From contig OX424560.1 of the NCBI GenBank assembly GCA_949152475.1, forward strand, positions 25,607,106 through 25,671,105: DNA of 64,000 nucleotides. Direction: 5' to 3'. The DNA comes from Terebella lapidaria (lineage: Eukaryota > Annelida > Polychaeta > Terebellida > Terebellidae). Position numbers and translations under genes: made by a program. The notes under the pieces are model-generated. The model did not search any database. It worked only from the letters and a program-made list of their open reading frames with translations, and was not told the DNA's origin. Positions 11,612 through 25,100 of the stretch are shown here, piece by piece (the first letter of the stretch is position 1; the number at the start of each line of letters is the position of its first letter).

Positions 11612-12762
11612 GGCCATTGTTTTTTTATTGATTGTTTTACAAACCCGCCGACTCCACATAAAATCGGCCGATAAGAAATACATTCAGCAGTTCCTCTTTT
11701 TATTTTTATTTTACCCAACGACTGGAAAAAAAGCACGGATAAAAATATGCAGCATCAAAATGATAATTCTTTGTCTTCATGGTTATGCGAAGTAATAGTC
11801 TCTGGTCAGCAATTCAAAACGATTATATGTATGTCTGTCTGCCTGTGCTTTCGACTATGGTTTTGCTCCAATGACTTGCTCATATTTCTTTCCAGATATC
11901 ACCAGAAACCCATAAGAGAGATCTCTCTTATGGGTTTCTGATATCACGGATATGTCCCATTTGAATATAATTGATTATCCATATATTTAGATTATTCAAG
12001 GGTGCAATATTCGAGTATCATTCTTTGCGTACTTTTATAGGTAGATCTTCAGAATTTGAGCCCGTATGTATTATGTAACTTATACCTTCAAAGAAGTAAA
12101 GCCATTTTGAACTAAAAATTTGGTCGTCCAACTGTCAGTCATCATGGCCACATTGTCTCATTGTCATGTGGTACACTAGTGGTCACCAGATGCAGCATTA
12201 CAGCAGTTTTCTGAATCGTATAGACCTGTGGCAAGTACATGATGAAGTATTAAACTGAACCAGGAAAAGAAATGTGATCAGATTTTTGTTGTTTTCGATA
12301 AAAATAAACTGCAATGTGTTTTATGATAGTTGTCGTTTTCCCGATATTAATTTCGATATATAGACGAGTTGAATTTCGATATTTTACTCACTATCACCCA
12401 AATACATTCATTACAGTCAAGCTGAAAATTTGGTAAACCATGTCTTAGCTTGGTTGTGACAGAACTGAATTGTGAAGAAAAAACTCTTTTTCCATCTCTA
12501 TGCTCATAATAATGCTGAGTTTTGGCTCTATGTGTTTATGCCCAGCGGTATTTCTGGGCCGCATAAACGCACATGTGAGTCTAATGCGCACAAGCATGCT
12601 GGTAAATGAAAGTGTAAAAAATGACCACAATTTCACGGCTGCATTTTTTTATTAGCCCGACTATACATTTTCAGTAACTTTTATTTTTATTCCTGCCTAC
12701 CGACCGACTTAAAATATTTAAAGCAAAAAAGTTCGTAAAACAATTAATAAAAAATGATGGCC
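11612..12762. mobile_element. Tourist/Harbinger-like non-autonomous element, 1151 bp
   Basis: The element is flanked by TAA at 11609-11611 and 12763-12765. Left end GGCCATTGTTTTTTTATTGA matches the reverse-complemented right end GGCCATCATTTTTTATTAAT with small differences, and similarity continues to TTGTTTTAC. Paralogous units show the empty site GTCTAAGTGAAAATG near 27117 and 37619. A GGCC start and TAA (TWA) duplication are hallmarks of PIF/Harbinger elements. No transposase reading frame is present. A perfect 38-bp palindrome lies inside at 11903-11940. Confidence 0.75.
11895..11947. repeat. Perfect 38-bp palindrome flanked by 8-bp direct repeats
   Basis: Positions 11903-11940 equal their own reverse complement, centred on AGAGATCTCT. 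The sequence GATATCAC occurs on the left (11895-11902) and again on the right (11940-11947, sharing one base with the palindrome). It lies within the Harbinger-like element. It could be a foldback microinsertion with a target duplication, or the result of a template switch. Confidence 0.85.
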
Positions 12763-13480
12763 TAAGTGAAAATGTAATTTATAAATACATTATAAATTGT
12801 ACCGTAATTTTAACTATTTGCACAATTCTCAAAAATTATTATGAATGGATAAATATATTCTGAACACAAATCACATGTTTGAATTCTTTCATTTACATTA
12901 AAGGAGAGAGATACATGTACATGTATGAGGCATGTACACGCTTCATGGAATTATCAAAAACCCAGTATTGGAAAAAAAACGGTATGAACAATCAGTACTC
13001 AGTTGTCACATGTAGCGAAGGAGCCTTTATAGTGTTCTGTTGTGTGTTGTATATGTTAATATATTGACGTGACCACTAAAATTTACCCATAGCCGATTAT
13101 ATCTGGTGTATTAATGATGAGGAGGTAAAATTCATCAATTACTGATCGAATTGACATGACACTAGTGTTCATTCTGAACTGAAATCTTTATATATATATC
13201 TTGTTTTATTTCTATTGATTGCATCCATAACTGCACTATCTGGTAAACCACAACAAAACACCACCTAGTGAAACTACAGTTGTTGTTTTTTTTGAAAAAT
13301 AAATGAAGTGCAATGACCTGAAGTGTGATATCTTGAATGCCACAAAAAACATACGATTGCAAAACCTCCACAATTCACAGGGAAGCGAAGAAGGAATATA
13401 CTAACACACCGATTTTACCCCACCTGCAAGTATCAATATTCGGTTACTGGGAGCAGACCTCTTCTCAAGTTCAACATTCC
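12763..13480 (+). repeat. Beta spacer after U2
   Basis: This non-coding A/T-rich spacer is shared with those following U5 (27111), U7 (37621) and, more loosely, U9-U12. Landmarks are GTGAAAATGTAATTTATAA and ATACATGTACATGTATGAGG (12911). No gene is seen. Confidence 0.75.
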
Positions 13481-16400
13481 AGTTAACATCGTTAAAACTC
13501 ATAACATTTGTCAATCAGATATTTGAGTGAATCAATACGAGAGAATAACCGATCGGCCACAAACTGCCTTTTTAACTGGAATAAAATAGGGAATTTATTC
13601 ATTTCCTGTTACAAGTATCAGGTTCCTCCTTTTCTTTCACATTTCAAAAAATATTTATGTTAAACACACGATATGCAAAATAAAAAGTGAAACAGTGGAA
13701 GAAAACTACTGTTCTAGATTTAGATATTGTGTTGACTAATATCCCATTTTGCAATATAAACAGAAGCATATAGTTTTGATGATATGTTTGGTGTCAGGTG
13801 CGTAAGATTCCTGTTCTTTTGTTTTTGCATATTGAGTGCAAAATTCGTCCTTGCTGTCCCTATAAAAATATTCGGTCAGTAGATTGTTTCTCTGTTTGTC
13901 ATTTGAATCAATGATTAGGCATGTTACCATTTTCGTTTCAACCACAAGTCATTCTTCAGAAAAATGCAAAATTATCAAATGCTGGCAGTGACATCATAAT
14001 TTTTTCCACATTTCTACAAAATCACTCTTGCAATGCAGCAGCAGGGACAAATCGTACGATGTCATCTTTGGACTGAAACATGACACACTGGGGTAACGTT
14101 TCTGGAACACACCTCGAGCATTGCATTTGTGTAATTACAGTATAATTATAGCAATGCTAGCTATTATGTCTCTCTCCATTCCGAAAAGTAATAGTAGCTG
14201 GCATACGCTGTCTTTGGCAGATACCCTCTTGTGTAATTACTTAACGGTAAATTGGGAAGAACACTAGCTTTCATGTGAATTATACGTTCATCACTGCCAC
14301 ATACATCGCACACAAATGTATAATATGTGAATTCTACATTCCGATATCACATATGGCCCGAACTAAGGGTCATGTTCTCAAATTCACCCATTATTTCCAC
14401 CAAGTTTTTCCACCTGGAGGCAAATCGTTCCTCATAATAAAGACAATGTCTTGTTATCACCTGTAATTCTTGGGCAATTTCCAGGGCAACATGACATAGC
14501 ATAGCTGGATGGTTCTGATCAATGCAATAATTACTCTCATAATAAGGTATTTCCTCTCTGGCTGAGATGTGGTTAGTGGGCATATTCGTTTGCAGATTAT
14601 ATCAGCGTGAGAAAAAGCTTTGAACCCGGTACCTATGAACGATATCCACAGGGAATAATATTGGTGAAGCACGGCTTGAGTGTTGTTCAGGCATGGAGTG
14701 AGTTCAAGTACCTTTCCCTCGGTTTGTTCTGATGTGATGTCTAAGGGTCATCAATGTGGATAATTAGGTATGATTTCACTCGAGTGTCAACCTTGGTTGA
14801 TGTACAGGTGGAATCTTTTTAACAAATCACGTTTTCCGGGAGTGTGAATATATGTTTAACTTCTAGAACCGGGAGTTATGTTTCACCGGCGTTCGTACAA
14901 ACTGTTTAAGAATCTGCAGTAACCTGCCACTCTTCACATCCCTTAACACATGCGCCAAAATATTTATCCATCACCGCTCCCCTCGATGAAATCTCAATTT
15001 AATCCACAGCCATAAATGGACCTGGAATTTGTTCTCTCTCGTATTCGTGTTCTACCCTCCACTGCCTGCCGTCCCCAGCCCACACTCTTCCACGAGCCTA
15101 CAATGCACAATAGCACAGTGGTCTATGATCCAGTGAAATCCAAAACTGATCCTATCAAGTTCTTCAACGAATTGACTTTGGACCTGCTTTCAGTCAATGT
15201 GCTTCCAGTCCCTAGTGAAGTCCGCACATGCCGCTCACTCTACATTTGTTTTTGTTTTGTTTTGGAACGGGGTGAGGGGGGCAGGGGGGGGGGGTAGAAT
15301 TGGGCTCTCGATATAAAAAAGTCTACTCGGACACCTCTCTTTTTCCCTTTTTTCAACAAAGTAATGTATTTCAAACAAAACTTGGCGCCTGCTGGGACAA
15401 AAACCGCGGTTTGTAGACGAAAATTCTCGTCCATATCACGCATGCAAATTCAATATCCTCGCTGGGAGGGAGCAGCTTGGTGTCCATAGCTGGGCGAGCC
15501 GCTAGTAGACCGGGATCTGACATGGATAATGAGACTCTTGTTCAAGACATATGCAAGGCAAGACCAGCCACATATGGCAGACCACAATAGGGTCTTCATT
15601 ACGGAACTTGTCTGAAACACGTGGTGACACGGTGGTGTTGTCTTCTGTAGCTTTTGTGCTCTCGTCTGTATCGCTCTCTACCCGTCGCTCTGCTTTTTAC
15701 AAGATATATCGTGGTGGCATGATGCATGGAAGTTTCACCCCTCCAAGCAAAATAGTCAGTGATATGTATACATTAAATGTTATCTGGACAATATCTAGTC
15801 AGGGGAGGCTTCGTGAGATGACTTGTCACCGAGTCCAGTATCATATTAGATTACTCTTGTATGGATATTCATGAGAGGGTGAAAACATTCATGGCTGGTC
15901 GAGGCAACAAAAAAAATCGTTATTAAGGGGACTGTCGGGACAAAAGAGGCTTATTCTGAAAGATCAATACCATGTCTGCAACAGATGATAAAGATATCGA
16001 AGGGATTCGATATCTCGAGGGGATTGGTCAATGGCTAATAACGACTCAGCCACTCACTCCATATATATCATATTAGGACATCCCGCCGGCTTTTTATAAA
16101 GTCATCCAGCTGTTCAACACGCCGCCACCACCCCCCCCCCCCTCATCATCCCTCCAAACAACCACATGAAAACAAGACATGCTTGTGTTCTTCTATGGCA
16201 ATTTTAGGTAGCTCCCGCTGCTGGAAATTAATTATGGGGCGTTTCTTTGATCTTTCGGCTGTCACCAGCGACATGGGACCTAGGCTGCAAGAGCTGACCT
16301 TGCTGATAACGGCTCCTACAATATCACGATTTCGTACACAATCCAGTCGTTCACCCGGACTCAAGTGCGACTGTTGAAGCTCGACAACCATGGAGGGCTT

Positions 16401-17870
16401 ATCCAATGCGAGCTCTTCATTTTCGACTGGGTTACTGGACTATTTGCGTTAGCACAACACTTGGTGGAGAAGTATGGATTATGAGCAAGTCGCCGGGTCA
16501 TGTCATAAAGTGGAGAAGGTTGTGGAGTTGAGCTGTTAGTTTGGACATCGGAAATATTGAACACTTGGGAGCGATAACATTACCGTTATCTCAGGGAACT
16601 GAGTCAGAGGAGAAGGCACGGGAGGGTGGGGGAATTAATTGTGTTAAAAATAACTACCAGTTTCGTGGAAAGAGGACTACCATATTGCAAGTTGAAATTA
16701 AACGTGAGAAATGAAGAATAAACTCGTTTGTTTCATCTTTCAAGATCGCACTTCATTAAAACCACAAGCAAATCATTAACGAGAACCCACACTGAAATTG
16801 AAAGTGATATTTACACGGTGTGTACGAAGTAAACGTGAATAAATGACGAGTCCATGGCAGAAATAACATGTGATTCGTCACTTTCAAAGTGATACCTTTG
16901 CCCCTGAACGCTTTATTATAAACAATACTTGCTCGAAGCTGGAGAACAATCCCTGGCCTGCCTAGGCAGTGAAGCATTTTCTGGTGAACGTTGTTTTCAT
17001 GAAGGGGCTATTTGAGAAATTCACAAGTGCACAGAATTTGATGCCAGAGTCAAATTGCACGAATCTGATATCCGTTTCGCCACTGATTGTGCATCAATTT
17101 CTCTATGTTTCACACTCTCTAGTAGCGATATTTCCTTCGTTTTCACGTGCAAGTTAACTATGCAATAACATGCGTTGTCCCACAAAATATTGTCGAGTAT
17201 CAGGAATGTATGGAAATAAAATACATACCTGATACATTTAAGATTAAAAATGAAGATATTGCTCAGATTGCTGTGTACCCAATATTCACCACCAGTTTGC
17301 AGCTACGGGAGAACAGCAAAGGCAGATTTTATTGATTTTGTCTAGTTTTCAACGATTGTGAATAAATCACAAAATAATCATTATCTATCATATGTGTTAC
17401 ACGGTTATACTTGTGAAACAAGTCACAATTTGTGACACGTCCGTTTTTGTTGTAATGTTTGGTCTTCTACCATACAATATTTATCATAATTTTGAGACAC
17501 TTTGTAAATAGGTGCAGGCTTTCAGTATAACAGATTTTATGGATCATGATCATCATAATTAGCTACCTTTTGATACCAAAAAATTGTGTCGAACTGATGA
17601 CCAAATCGACAGTTTTGTTTCGCATCTGCAAAGACGTTATCATTTGCAGATTACATCAGCGTGGGAAAAGGCGTTGAACCCGTTTCTTATAAATGGTATA
17701 CACAGGGAAATATTTTGATAAAACAGAGCTTGAGAGTTGTTCAGGAATGGAGTGAATGCTCCAAGTGCTTTTCCCACGTTTTTTTTGTGATGTAATCTAA
17801 GGGTCATTCAACTGGTTAATTAAGGAGAATTCCACTTGAGTGTCTGCCATTCAGGGCTAGCGTGCCATTG
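13481..17870 (+). repeat. Array unit U3, subtype X
   Basis: Blocks A (13493), B (13900), C (14030), E (14590), F (14640), G (14893), H (15110), I (15560), J (15860), K (15969), M (16210), O (16450), P (16660), Q (16740), R (16940), S (17170) and T (17290) are in order, and a second E-F copy runs 17640-17870. This is the most complete unit and a good reference. It carries pyrimidine and G-rich tracts near 15284-15294 and 16129-16141. Confidence 0.8.
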
Positions 17871-19040
17871 ACATAGTGATGCCTAATCTCTATATATAAA
17901 AGATTCTAACGCCATTCTTCTCCTATTTATGAACATAGATTCAGTGGGAAAAGCCCAAACATTTCCTAAATCACTGCACCAATTTGACGTTTTCTTGATA
18001 GCTGCACCAATCTCGCATTGGGAATTTGTTCCACCACTTGTGAATAAACTTTACCTACCACTCCAAGGCACATTCATTTTCATCGCTGCCACTATAACAG
18101 TTGGAAATGTGCATGTCACAAATATTTCGAAGTAATACTACATCACGCTCAGAGCATATGGTGTGAAACACAAAGTCAGAAATATATGCAACTCCACACA
18201 CAATTCCAGATAGGCTCTTAATCTAATCTTTAGCAAATGAAGCAACCAAACGTATTGTCCTATAAAAATTGTGCTGTCAGCGAATGAAATGAATTAAAAA
18301 TAGACAACTATAAATATACCCGTTTATATAACTTGTCATTCTATGGGGTCCACTGTTATAAATTGTGACTGGTCTACAGTGTCACGCATAAAGCATCATG
18401 ACGCCTAGATAATGGAAGTGTCATGGACATTACTTGGCCAATTTGATGACCGTTGGAGGTTGTCTGCCATTTCAAGGCATGTCGTTGCCTCGCTATATGA
18501 TAAGGACTCAAGGACTACTTCTCGTTGTCAAATCATGTGCCTGATAATGATGAGCCGGATTTAAACTGAATACGGAACATATTCTGTAACATGATAAAAG
18601 AACACAGTATCGAAATAATGGTGAGAACAATCAGTGTTTAGTTGATAGGTGTGACAAAACAGCACCAGTGTCACGCAAATGCATATAAATATTGCATGAA
18701 GGCAATACTATATTATTCTTGCAACACAACACATTCAGTAAACGTGTAAATATTAAGGCCACAACTGAATGTCAAATGTTGTTGATAATGTTGTTGATTC
18801 TTTGACAATTCATGTAATTGATGTGAATCTTATGATCCATATGGAACAAAATATTCTTCGTACATCTTGAGTGTTTCATCTATACTGATTACACCTATTC
18901 AAGTAAACAGATGCCAAACTGGGAGCAATTATTTTACAAAGGAGGAGGTGCGAAGTCTTGATGCCACAGAATACCATATAATTATAAAACTTTCGCAATT
19001 CACATAGAAACAGAGCAGAAGTGTACTAACCTACTGATTT
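17871..19040 (+). repeat. Alpha spacer after U3 (uninterrupted reference copy)
   Basis: This is the shortest alpha spacer and lacks the insertions present after U1 and U6, so it defines their empty sites (near 17905, 18142 and 18165). It is non-coding. Confidence 0.75.
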
Positions 19041-20694
19041 TACCTCATTTGCCATCAATACCTCGTTACTGGGAGGAGGAGACATCATCCCAAATTCAAC
19101 ATATCGATAAACATCCTTGAAACTCATAACCTTCGTAGATCAGATAATTAAGTGAAAAAAAAACGAATATTTCATTCTGCGAGAATAATTTTTCAGCTTG
19201 TAACTGCAATCTAAATTGGAGTAATAAATGAAACTATGTGCACAACTTGGTGTTTCCTTGTTTCATGTGTGTGCGTGCTACTCATTGCTCACCTTAAAAA
19301 AAGACGCACTGTGTTAAACCATTACCACGCAGAAAGAAAGGGAAAAGAGTTATTGAGGACACGAATCGTTCTTGCTGTCTGGATAAATCGGTTACACAAG
19401 AAACACCAACATTCAGAAGATATTCTTCTCGTTGTCATTCTAATCAATGATTGAACATTTTACCATAACGACTCAACAACAAGCTTTCCTTCAGACAAAG
19501 CAAGTTTATCAACAGCTCTTTCCACTTTTACGAATTCATTTTCGCAATGCAGCAGTAGCTAGCATGTAGCAGGGACAAAATGTCACCTTTGCGACTGAAT
19601 TGTCTTGGGCACAAACTGGACTAACAGTTGCACACCTCCTGCTGTCAGCAGCACACCTCGAGCGTTGCATTTGTATAATTGCAGTATGATTATTGCAGTG
19701 CTATTATGTCTCTCTCCATTCTCAAGAGTAATCGTACCTGGTATATTCTGCTTTTGGCAGATATCCTCTTGTGTAATTACTTGACGGAAAAGTGGGAAAA
19801 ACAGCGGCAACTTTCAAGTGAATTACACATTCACCATTTTCCACATGCATCACTCAAAAATGTATAATCTGTGAATTGTACTTTCGAATATCACATATGG
19901 CCTGCATGAACTAAGGGAGATGACCTTATTTGTCACCCATTTTTTCCACCCGGTTTCCAATTTATTCGCAGTGCCGGTGGCAAATCGTTCCTCACAATTA
20001 AGATAATACCTTGTTATCACTTGCCCATCTTTAGCGATTTCCTGGGCTATAATGCCATAGACGTATCTCCTTTGGATGGTTCCGATCAACGCATTTATTA
20101 CCTAACTAATAAGGTGTTTTTTTCTCTGGCTGGGATGCGCTTATTGGGCCTATTCGCTTGCAGATTGCATCAGCATGGGAGAATGCATTGAACCCGGTAC
20201 CTATGAAGGATATTCATAGGAAAAGCTTTTTATGAAACAGGTCTCGGCAGTTGTTCAGGACTCTACTAAATTCACCAAGTACTTTTCCCACGGTTTGTTG
20301 TGATGTAATGTCTAAGGGTCATTCAGCTAGATAATCAGGGAGAATTCCACTTGAGTGTCTGCCCTTAGGTTTGATCGTGTCCTCGACATAGTGACCTTGG
20401 TTGATGTACAGGTGTTCTCCTAACAACAAGTTTTTCGCGAGTCATTGTGAATATTTGCTTAACTCCTAGAATGGGGAGTTGTGTTTTGCCGACGTTCGTA
20501 CTTACAGCTTACAACTCTGCAGTAGCCTGCCAATTTTCACTTCATTAAACACTTGTGCCAAAATATTTTTCAAACACCGCTGGCACAGATGAAATCTCAA
20601 ATAAAGCTATTGGTAATTGAGCCAAGTCCACAGCCATCAATGTGATTTCTCTCTCTCTCTCGTGTACTCCCGTTATACCCTACAGTGACAAAAG

Positions 20695-21537
20695 TGTGAC
20701 ATTTAGCAGGTACGACTTGTTGTTTGTGTTTCTGCCCAAAAACCCTGCCTCTTGATCGTATAGACTTTAGTAACTCCCGCTCGTTGTGATTCGAGAGCCG
20801 TCACTAAAAGGTGCTTATTATATGCTTCATCACTCAGTAGCTTACCGGCTTACTTCAGGCAAGAATCAACTCAGACGTAAATAAATGAAGATTCATCAAC
20901 ATCTCATCATCAATGAAATTGTCGATCACCAACGTGACGTACAGATATGAAGTTCAGACATGGAGCACTGTATGATCTCGTTAAAAATAACTAGTGCACG
21001 AGGGCACAACTAAAAAGAGTTCTTCGCCGAGGCTTCTCTCCGTCCCTTCCCGTTGAAGTTTCCCGTCCCGTTTAGTCGAATGGTTTCTCCGGGTAGTTAG
21101 TCATAAATCCCGTTGACTCAAAGGCCCTGAAGAAGGAGTCGTCCGCACGGAGGTCGTCCAGTCCCTTGGCTGTGGCGGTGACGATCTCCCCACGGTCGAT
21201 GTCGCTGTTGCAGTGCTCTCAGAGCGACTGTCCACTCTCCCTTTTATAGCCAGGGTGGCTGCTCGCTCATCCTCGTCCGCGAACGTATCCTCCGTGCTCG
21301 TCACCACGTGGAGAAGGCTGCATCCGCGAACGGTTCCTCCGCGAAGGGTCCTCTTCCGCGAATGGTACTTCCGCGAACGGTGCCTCTGCGAACGGTGCTT
21401 CCGCAAACGGTACCTCCGCAAGTGGTGCTTCCGCGAACGGTTCTTCCGCGAACGGTGCCTCCGCCAGTAGTCTTCGGGGGTCACGTGCTCGTTCCTAACG
21501 ATCGGTTTGCGCGGGCTGTTGTATGGTTTTTGTTACA
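20695..21537 (-). mobile_element. Solo LTR, probably Ty3/gypsy-like, 843 bp
   Basis: The sequence begins TGTGACA and ends TGTTACA, the inverted ends typical of LTRs, and is flanked by AAAG at 20691-20694 and 21538-21541. U7 shows the empty site GACAAAAGCATAGTGG at 36240. On the minus strand there is a TATA box (CTATAAAAGGG, near 21238-21248). Upstream of it, as in a U3 region, is an array of imperfect 15-bp repeats around TCCGCGAACGGT (21330-21470). No internal retroviral coding region is present. The short frames over the 15-bp repeats are low-complexity artefacts. Minus orientation is inferred from the TATA box. Confidence 0.75.
21320..21472 (-). promoter_or_regulatory. 15-bp enhancer-like repeats upstream of the LTR TATA box
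   Basis: About ten imperfect 15-bp units around CTTCCGCGAACGGTG lie in the presumed U3 region. They are CpG-rich and sit upstream of the minus-strand TATA box near 21241. The second copy is at 24460-24612. Confidence 0.55.
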
Positions 21538-22180
21538 AAAGCATAGTGGTCTGTGATCCAGTAAATTCCAAAATCGATCCTATAAGTTTTTTTTCAAATA
21601 AATTCATTGCGGACCTTTTTTTCGTTCGATGCGTTTCCGGTCTCTGGTGGAGCCGATCCATGCTGCTCACTCTACATCGGAGGGCCTGGCGATCAACAAG
21701 CTGTTTTCTCAGACACCTCGTTTTCCCTTTTTCATCAATAAGGTAATGTATTTCAATCAAAACTGGGCGCCTGCTTGAATGAAGCATTCAAAATTCTCGT
21801 CCATATCACGCATGCAAAGTCAATATACTCTGAGGGAGGGGGTGACAGGTGTCCCTTGCTGGGCAAGCCGCTAGTGGACGGGGATCTGACACGGACACCG
21901 AGGCTATTGCTTGAGACATACGCGGAGCAAGACTAGCCACACAAGATAGACCACATTAGGATTTTCACTACGGAACGTGTCTGGAACGCGTGGTGTCATG
22001 ATGGTGTGTATACTGTTGCTTTTTGGCTTTCTTCTGTCCTGTCTCGCTTTTTACCCTTCTCTCCGCTTTTTACAAGATTTATCGCAGTGGCATCACACAT
22101 GAAAGGTTTACCCCTCCCGGCAAACTAGCCAGTGATACGTATACATTTCATGTTATCTGGACATATCTAGTCAGAGGAGG

Positions 22181-25100
22181 TACCTCATTTGCCATCAATA
22201 CCTCGTTACTGGGAGGAGGAGACATCATCCCAAATTCAACATATCGATAAACATCCTTGAAACTCATAACCTTCGTAGATCAGATAATTAAGTGAAAAAA
22301 AAACGAATATTTCATTCTGCGAGAATAATTTTTCAGCTTGTAACTGCAATCTAAATTGGAGTAATAAATGAAACTATGTGCACAACTTGGTGTTTCCTTG
22401 TTTCATGTGTGTGCGTGCTACTCATTGCTCACCTTAAAAAAAGACGCACTGTGTTAAACCATTACCACGCAGAAAGAAAGGGAAAAGAGTTATTGAGGAC
22501 ACGAATCGTTCTTGCTGTCTGGATAAATCGGTTACACAAGAAACACCAACATTCAGAAGATATTCTTCTCGTTGTCATTCTAATCAATGATTGAACATTT
22601 TACCATAACGACTCAACAACAAGCTTTCCTTCAGACAAAGCAAGTTTATCAACAGCTCTTTCCACTTTTACGAATTCATTTTCGCAATGCAGCAGTAGCT
22701 AGCATGTAGCAGGGACAAAATGTCACCTTTGCGACTGAATTGTCTTGGGCACAAACTGGACTAACAGTTGCACACCTCCTGCTGTCAGCAGCACACCTCG
22801 AGCGTTGCATTTGTATAATTGCAGTATGATTATTGCAGTGCTATTATGTCTCTCTCCATTCTCAAGAGTAATCGTACCTGGTATATTCTGCTTTTGGCAG
22901 ATATCCTCTTGTGTAATTACTTGACGGAAAAGTGGGAAAAACAGCGGCAACTTTCAAGTGAATTACACATTCACCATTTTCCACATGCATCACTCAAAAA
23001 TGTATAATCTGTGAATTGTACTTTCGAATATCACATATGGCCTGCATGAACTAAGGGAGATGACCTTATTTGTCACCCATTTTTTCCACCCGGTTTCCAA
23101 TTTATTCGCAGTGCCGGTGGCAAATCGTTCCTCACAATTAAGATAATACCTTGTTATCACTTGCCCATCTTTAGCGATTTCCTGGGCTATAATGCCATAG
23201 ACGTATCTCCTTTGGATGGTTCCGATCAACGCATTTATTACCTAACTAATAAGGTGTTTTTTTCTCTGGCTGGGATGCGCTTATTGGGCCTATTCGCTTG
23301 CAGATTGCATCAGCATGGGAGAATGCATTGAACCCGGTACCTATGAAGGATATTCATAGGAAAAGCTTTTTATGAAACAGGTCTCGGCAGTTGTTCAGGA
23401 CTCTACTAAATTCACCAAGTACTTTTCCCACGGTTTGTTGTGATGTAATGTCTAAGGGTCATTCAGCTAGATAATCAGGGAGAATTCCACTTGAGTGTCT
23501 GCCCTTAGGTTTGATCGTGTCCTCGACATAGTGACCTTGGTTGATGTACAGGTGTTCTCCTAACAACAAGTTTTTCGCAAGTCATTGTGAATATTTGCTT
23601 AACTCCTAGAATGGGGAGTTGTGTTTTGCCGACGTTCGTACTTACAGCTTACAACTCTGCAGTAGCCTGCCAATTTTCACTTCATTAAACACTTGTGCCA
23701 AAATATTTTTCAAACACCGCTGGCACAGATGAAATCTCAAATAAAGCTATTGGTAATTGAGCCAAGTCCACAGCCATCAATGTGATTTCTCTCTCTCTCT
23801 CGTGTACTCCCGTTATACCCTACAGTGACAAAAGTGTGACATTTAGCAGGTACGACTTGTTGTTTGTGTTTCTGCCCAAAAACCCTGCCTCTTGATCGTA
23901 TAGACTTTAGTAACTCCCGCTCGTTGTGATTCGAGAGCCGTCACTAAAAGGTGCTTATTATATGCTTCATCACTCAGTAGCTTACCGGCTTACTTCAGGC
24001 AAGAATCAACTCAGACGTAAATAAATGAAGATTCATCAACATCTCATCATCAATGAAATTGTCGATCACCAACGTGACGTACAGATATGAAGTTCAGACA
24101 TGGAGCACTGTATGATCTCGTTAAAAATAACTAGTGCACGAGGGCACAACTAAAAAGAGTTCTTCGCCGAGGCTTCTCTCCGTCCCTTCCCGTTGAAGTT
24201 TCCCGTCCCGTTTAGTCGAATGGTTTCTCCGGGTAGTTAGTCATAAATCCCGTTGACTCAAAGGCCCTGAAGAAGGAGTCGTCCGCACGGAGGTCGTCCA
24301 GTCCCTTGGCTGTGGCGGTGACGATCTCCCCACGGTCGATGTCGCTGTTGCAGTGCTCTCAGAGCGACTGTCCACTCTCCCTTTTATAGCCAGGGTGGCT
24401 GCTCGCTCATCCTCGTCCGCGAACGTATCCTCCGTGCTCGTCACCACGTGGAGAAGGCTGCATCCGCGAACGGTTCCTCCGCGAAGGGTCCTCTTCCGCG
24501 AATGGTACTTCCGCGAACGGTGCCTCTGCGAACGGTGCTTCCGCAAACGGTACCTCCGCAAGTGGTGCTTCCGCGAACGGTTCTTCCGCGAACGGTGCCT
24601 CCGCCAGTAGTCTTCGGGGGTCACGTGCTCGTTCCTAACGATCGGTTTGCGCGGGCTGTTGTATGGTTTTTGTTACAAAAGCATAGTGGTCTGTGATCCA
24701 GTAAATTCCAAAATCGATCCTATAAGTTTTTTTTCAAATAAATTCATTGCGGACCTTTTTTTCGTTCGATGCGTTTCCGGTCTCTGGTGGAGCCGATCCA
24801 TGCTGCTCACTCTACATCGGAGGGCCTGGCGATCAACAAGCTGTTTTCTCAGACACCTCGTTTTCCCTTTTTCATCAATAAGGTAATGTATTTCAATCAA
24901 AACTGGGCGCCTGCTTGAATGAAGCATTCAAAATTCTCGTCCATATCACGCATGCAAAGTCAATATACTCTGAGGGAGGGGGTGACAGGTGTCCCTTGCT
25001 GGGCAAGCCGCTAGTGGACGGGGATCTGACACGGACACCGAGGCTATTGCTTGAGACATACGCGGAGCAAGACTAGCCACACAAGATAGACCACATTAGG

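Larger units (their letters stand above)
19041..22180 (+). repeat. Array unit U4, subtype Y: left copy of a 3140-bp tandem duplication
   Basis: The segment 19041-22180 is repeated at 22181-25320 at a constant 3140-bp offset. The right edge of the left copy reads TCAGAGGAGG followed at once by TACCTCATTT, the start of the next copy. In the second copy the unit continues normally into TTTCGTGAGA at 25321, so U4 lacks the J-U half. The copies appear identical apart from one noticed substitution (G at 20439, A at 23579). Each carries a solo LTR. Confidence 0.9.

Noticed and set aside
21101..21484. Arg/His-rich 127-codon frame on the minus strand (repeated at 24241)
   Set aside because: It is generated by the 15-bp repeats in the LTR U3-like region, where other frames are also open.
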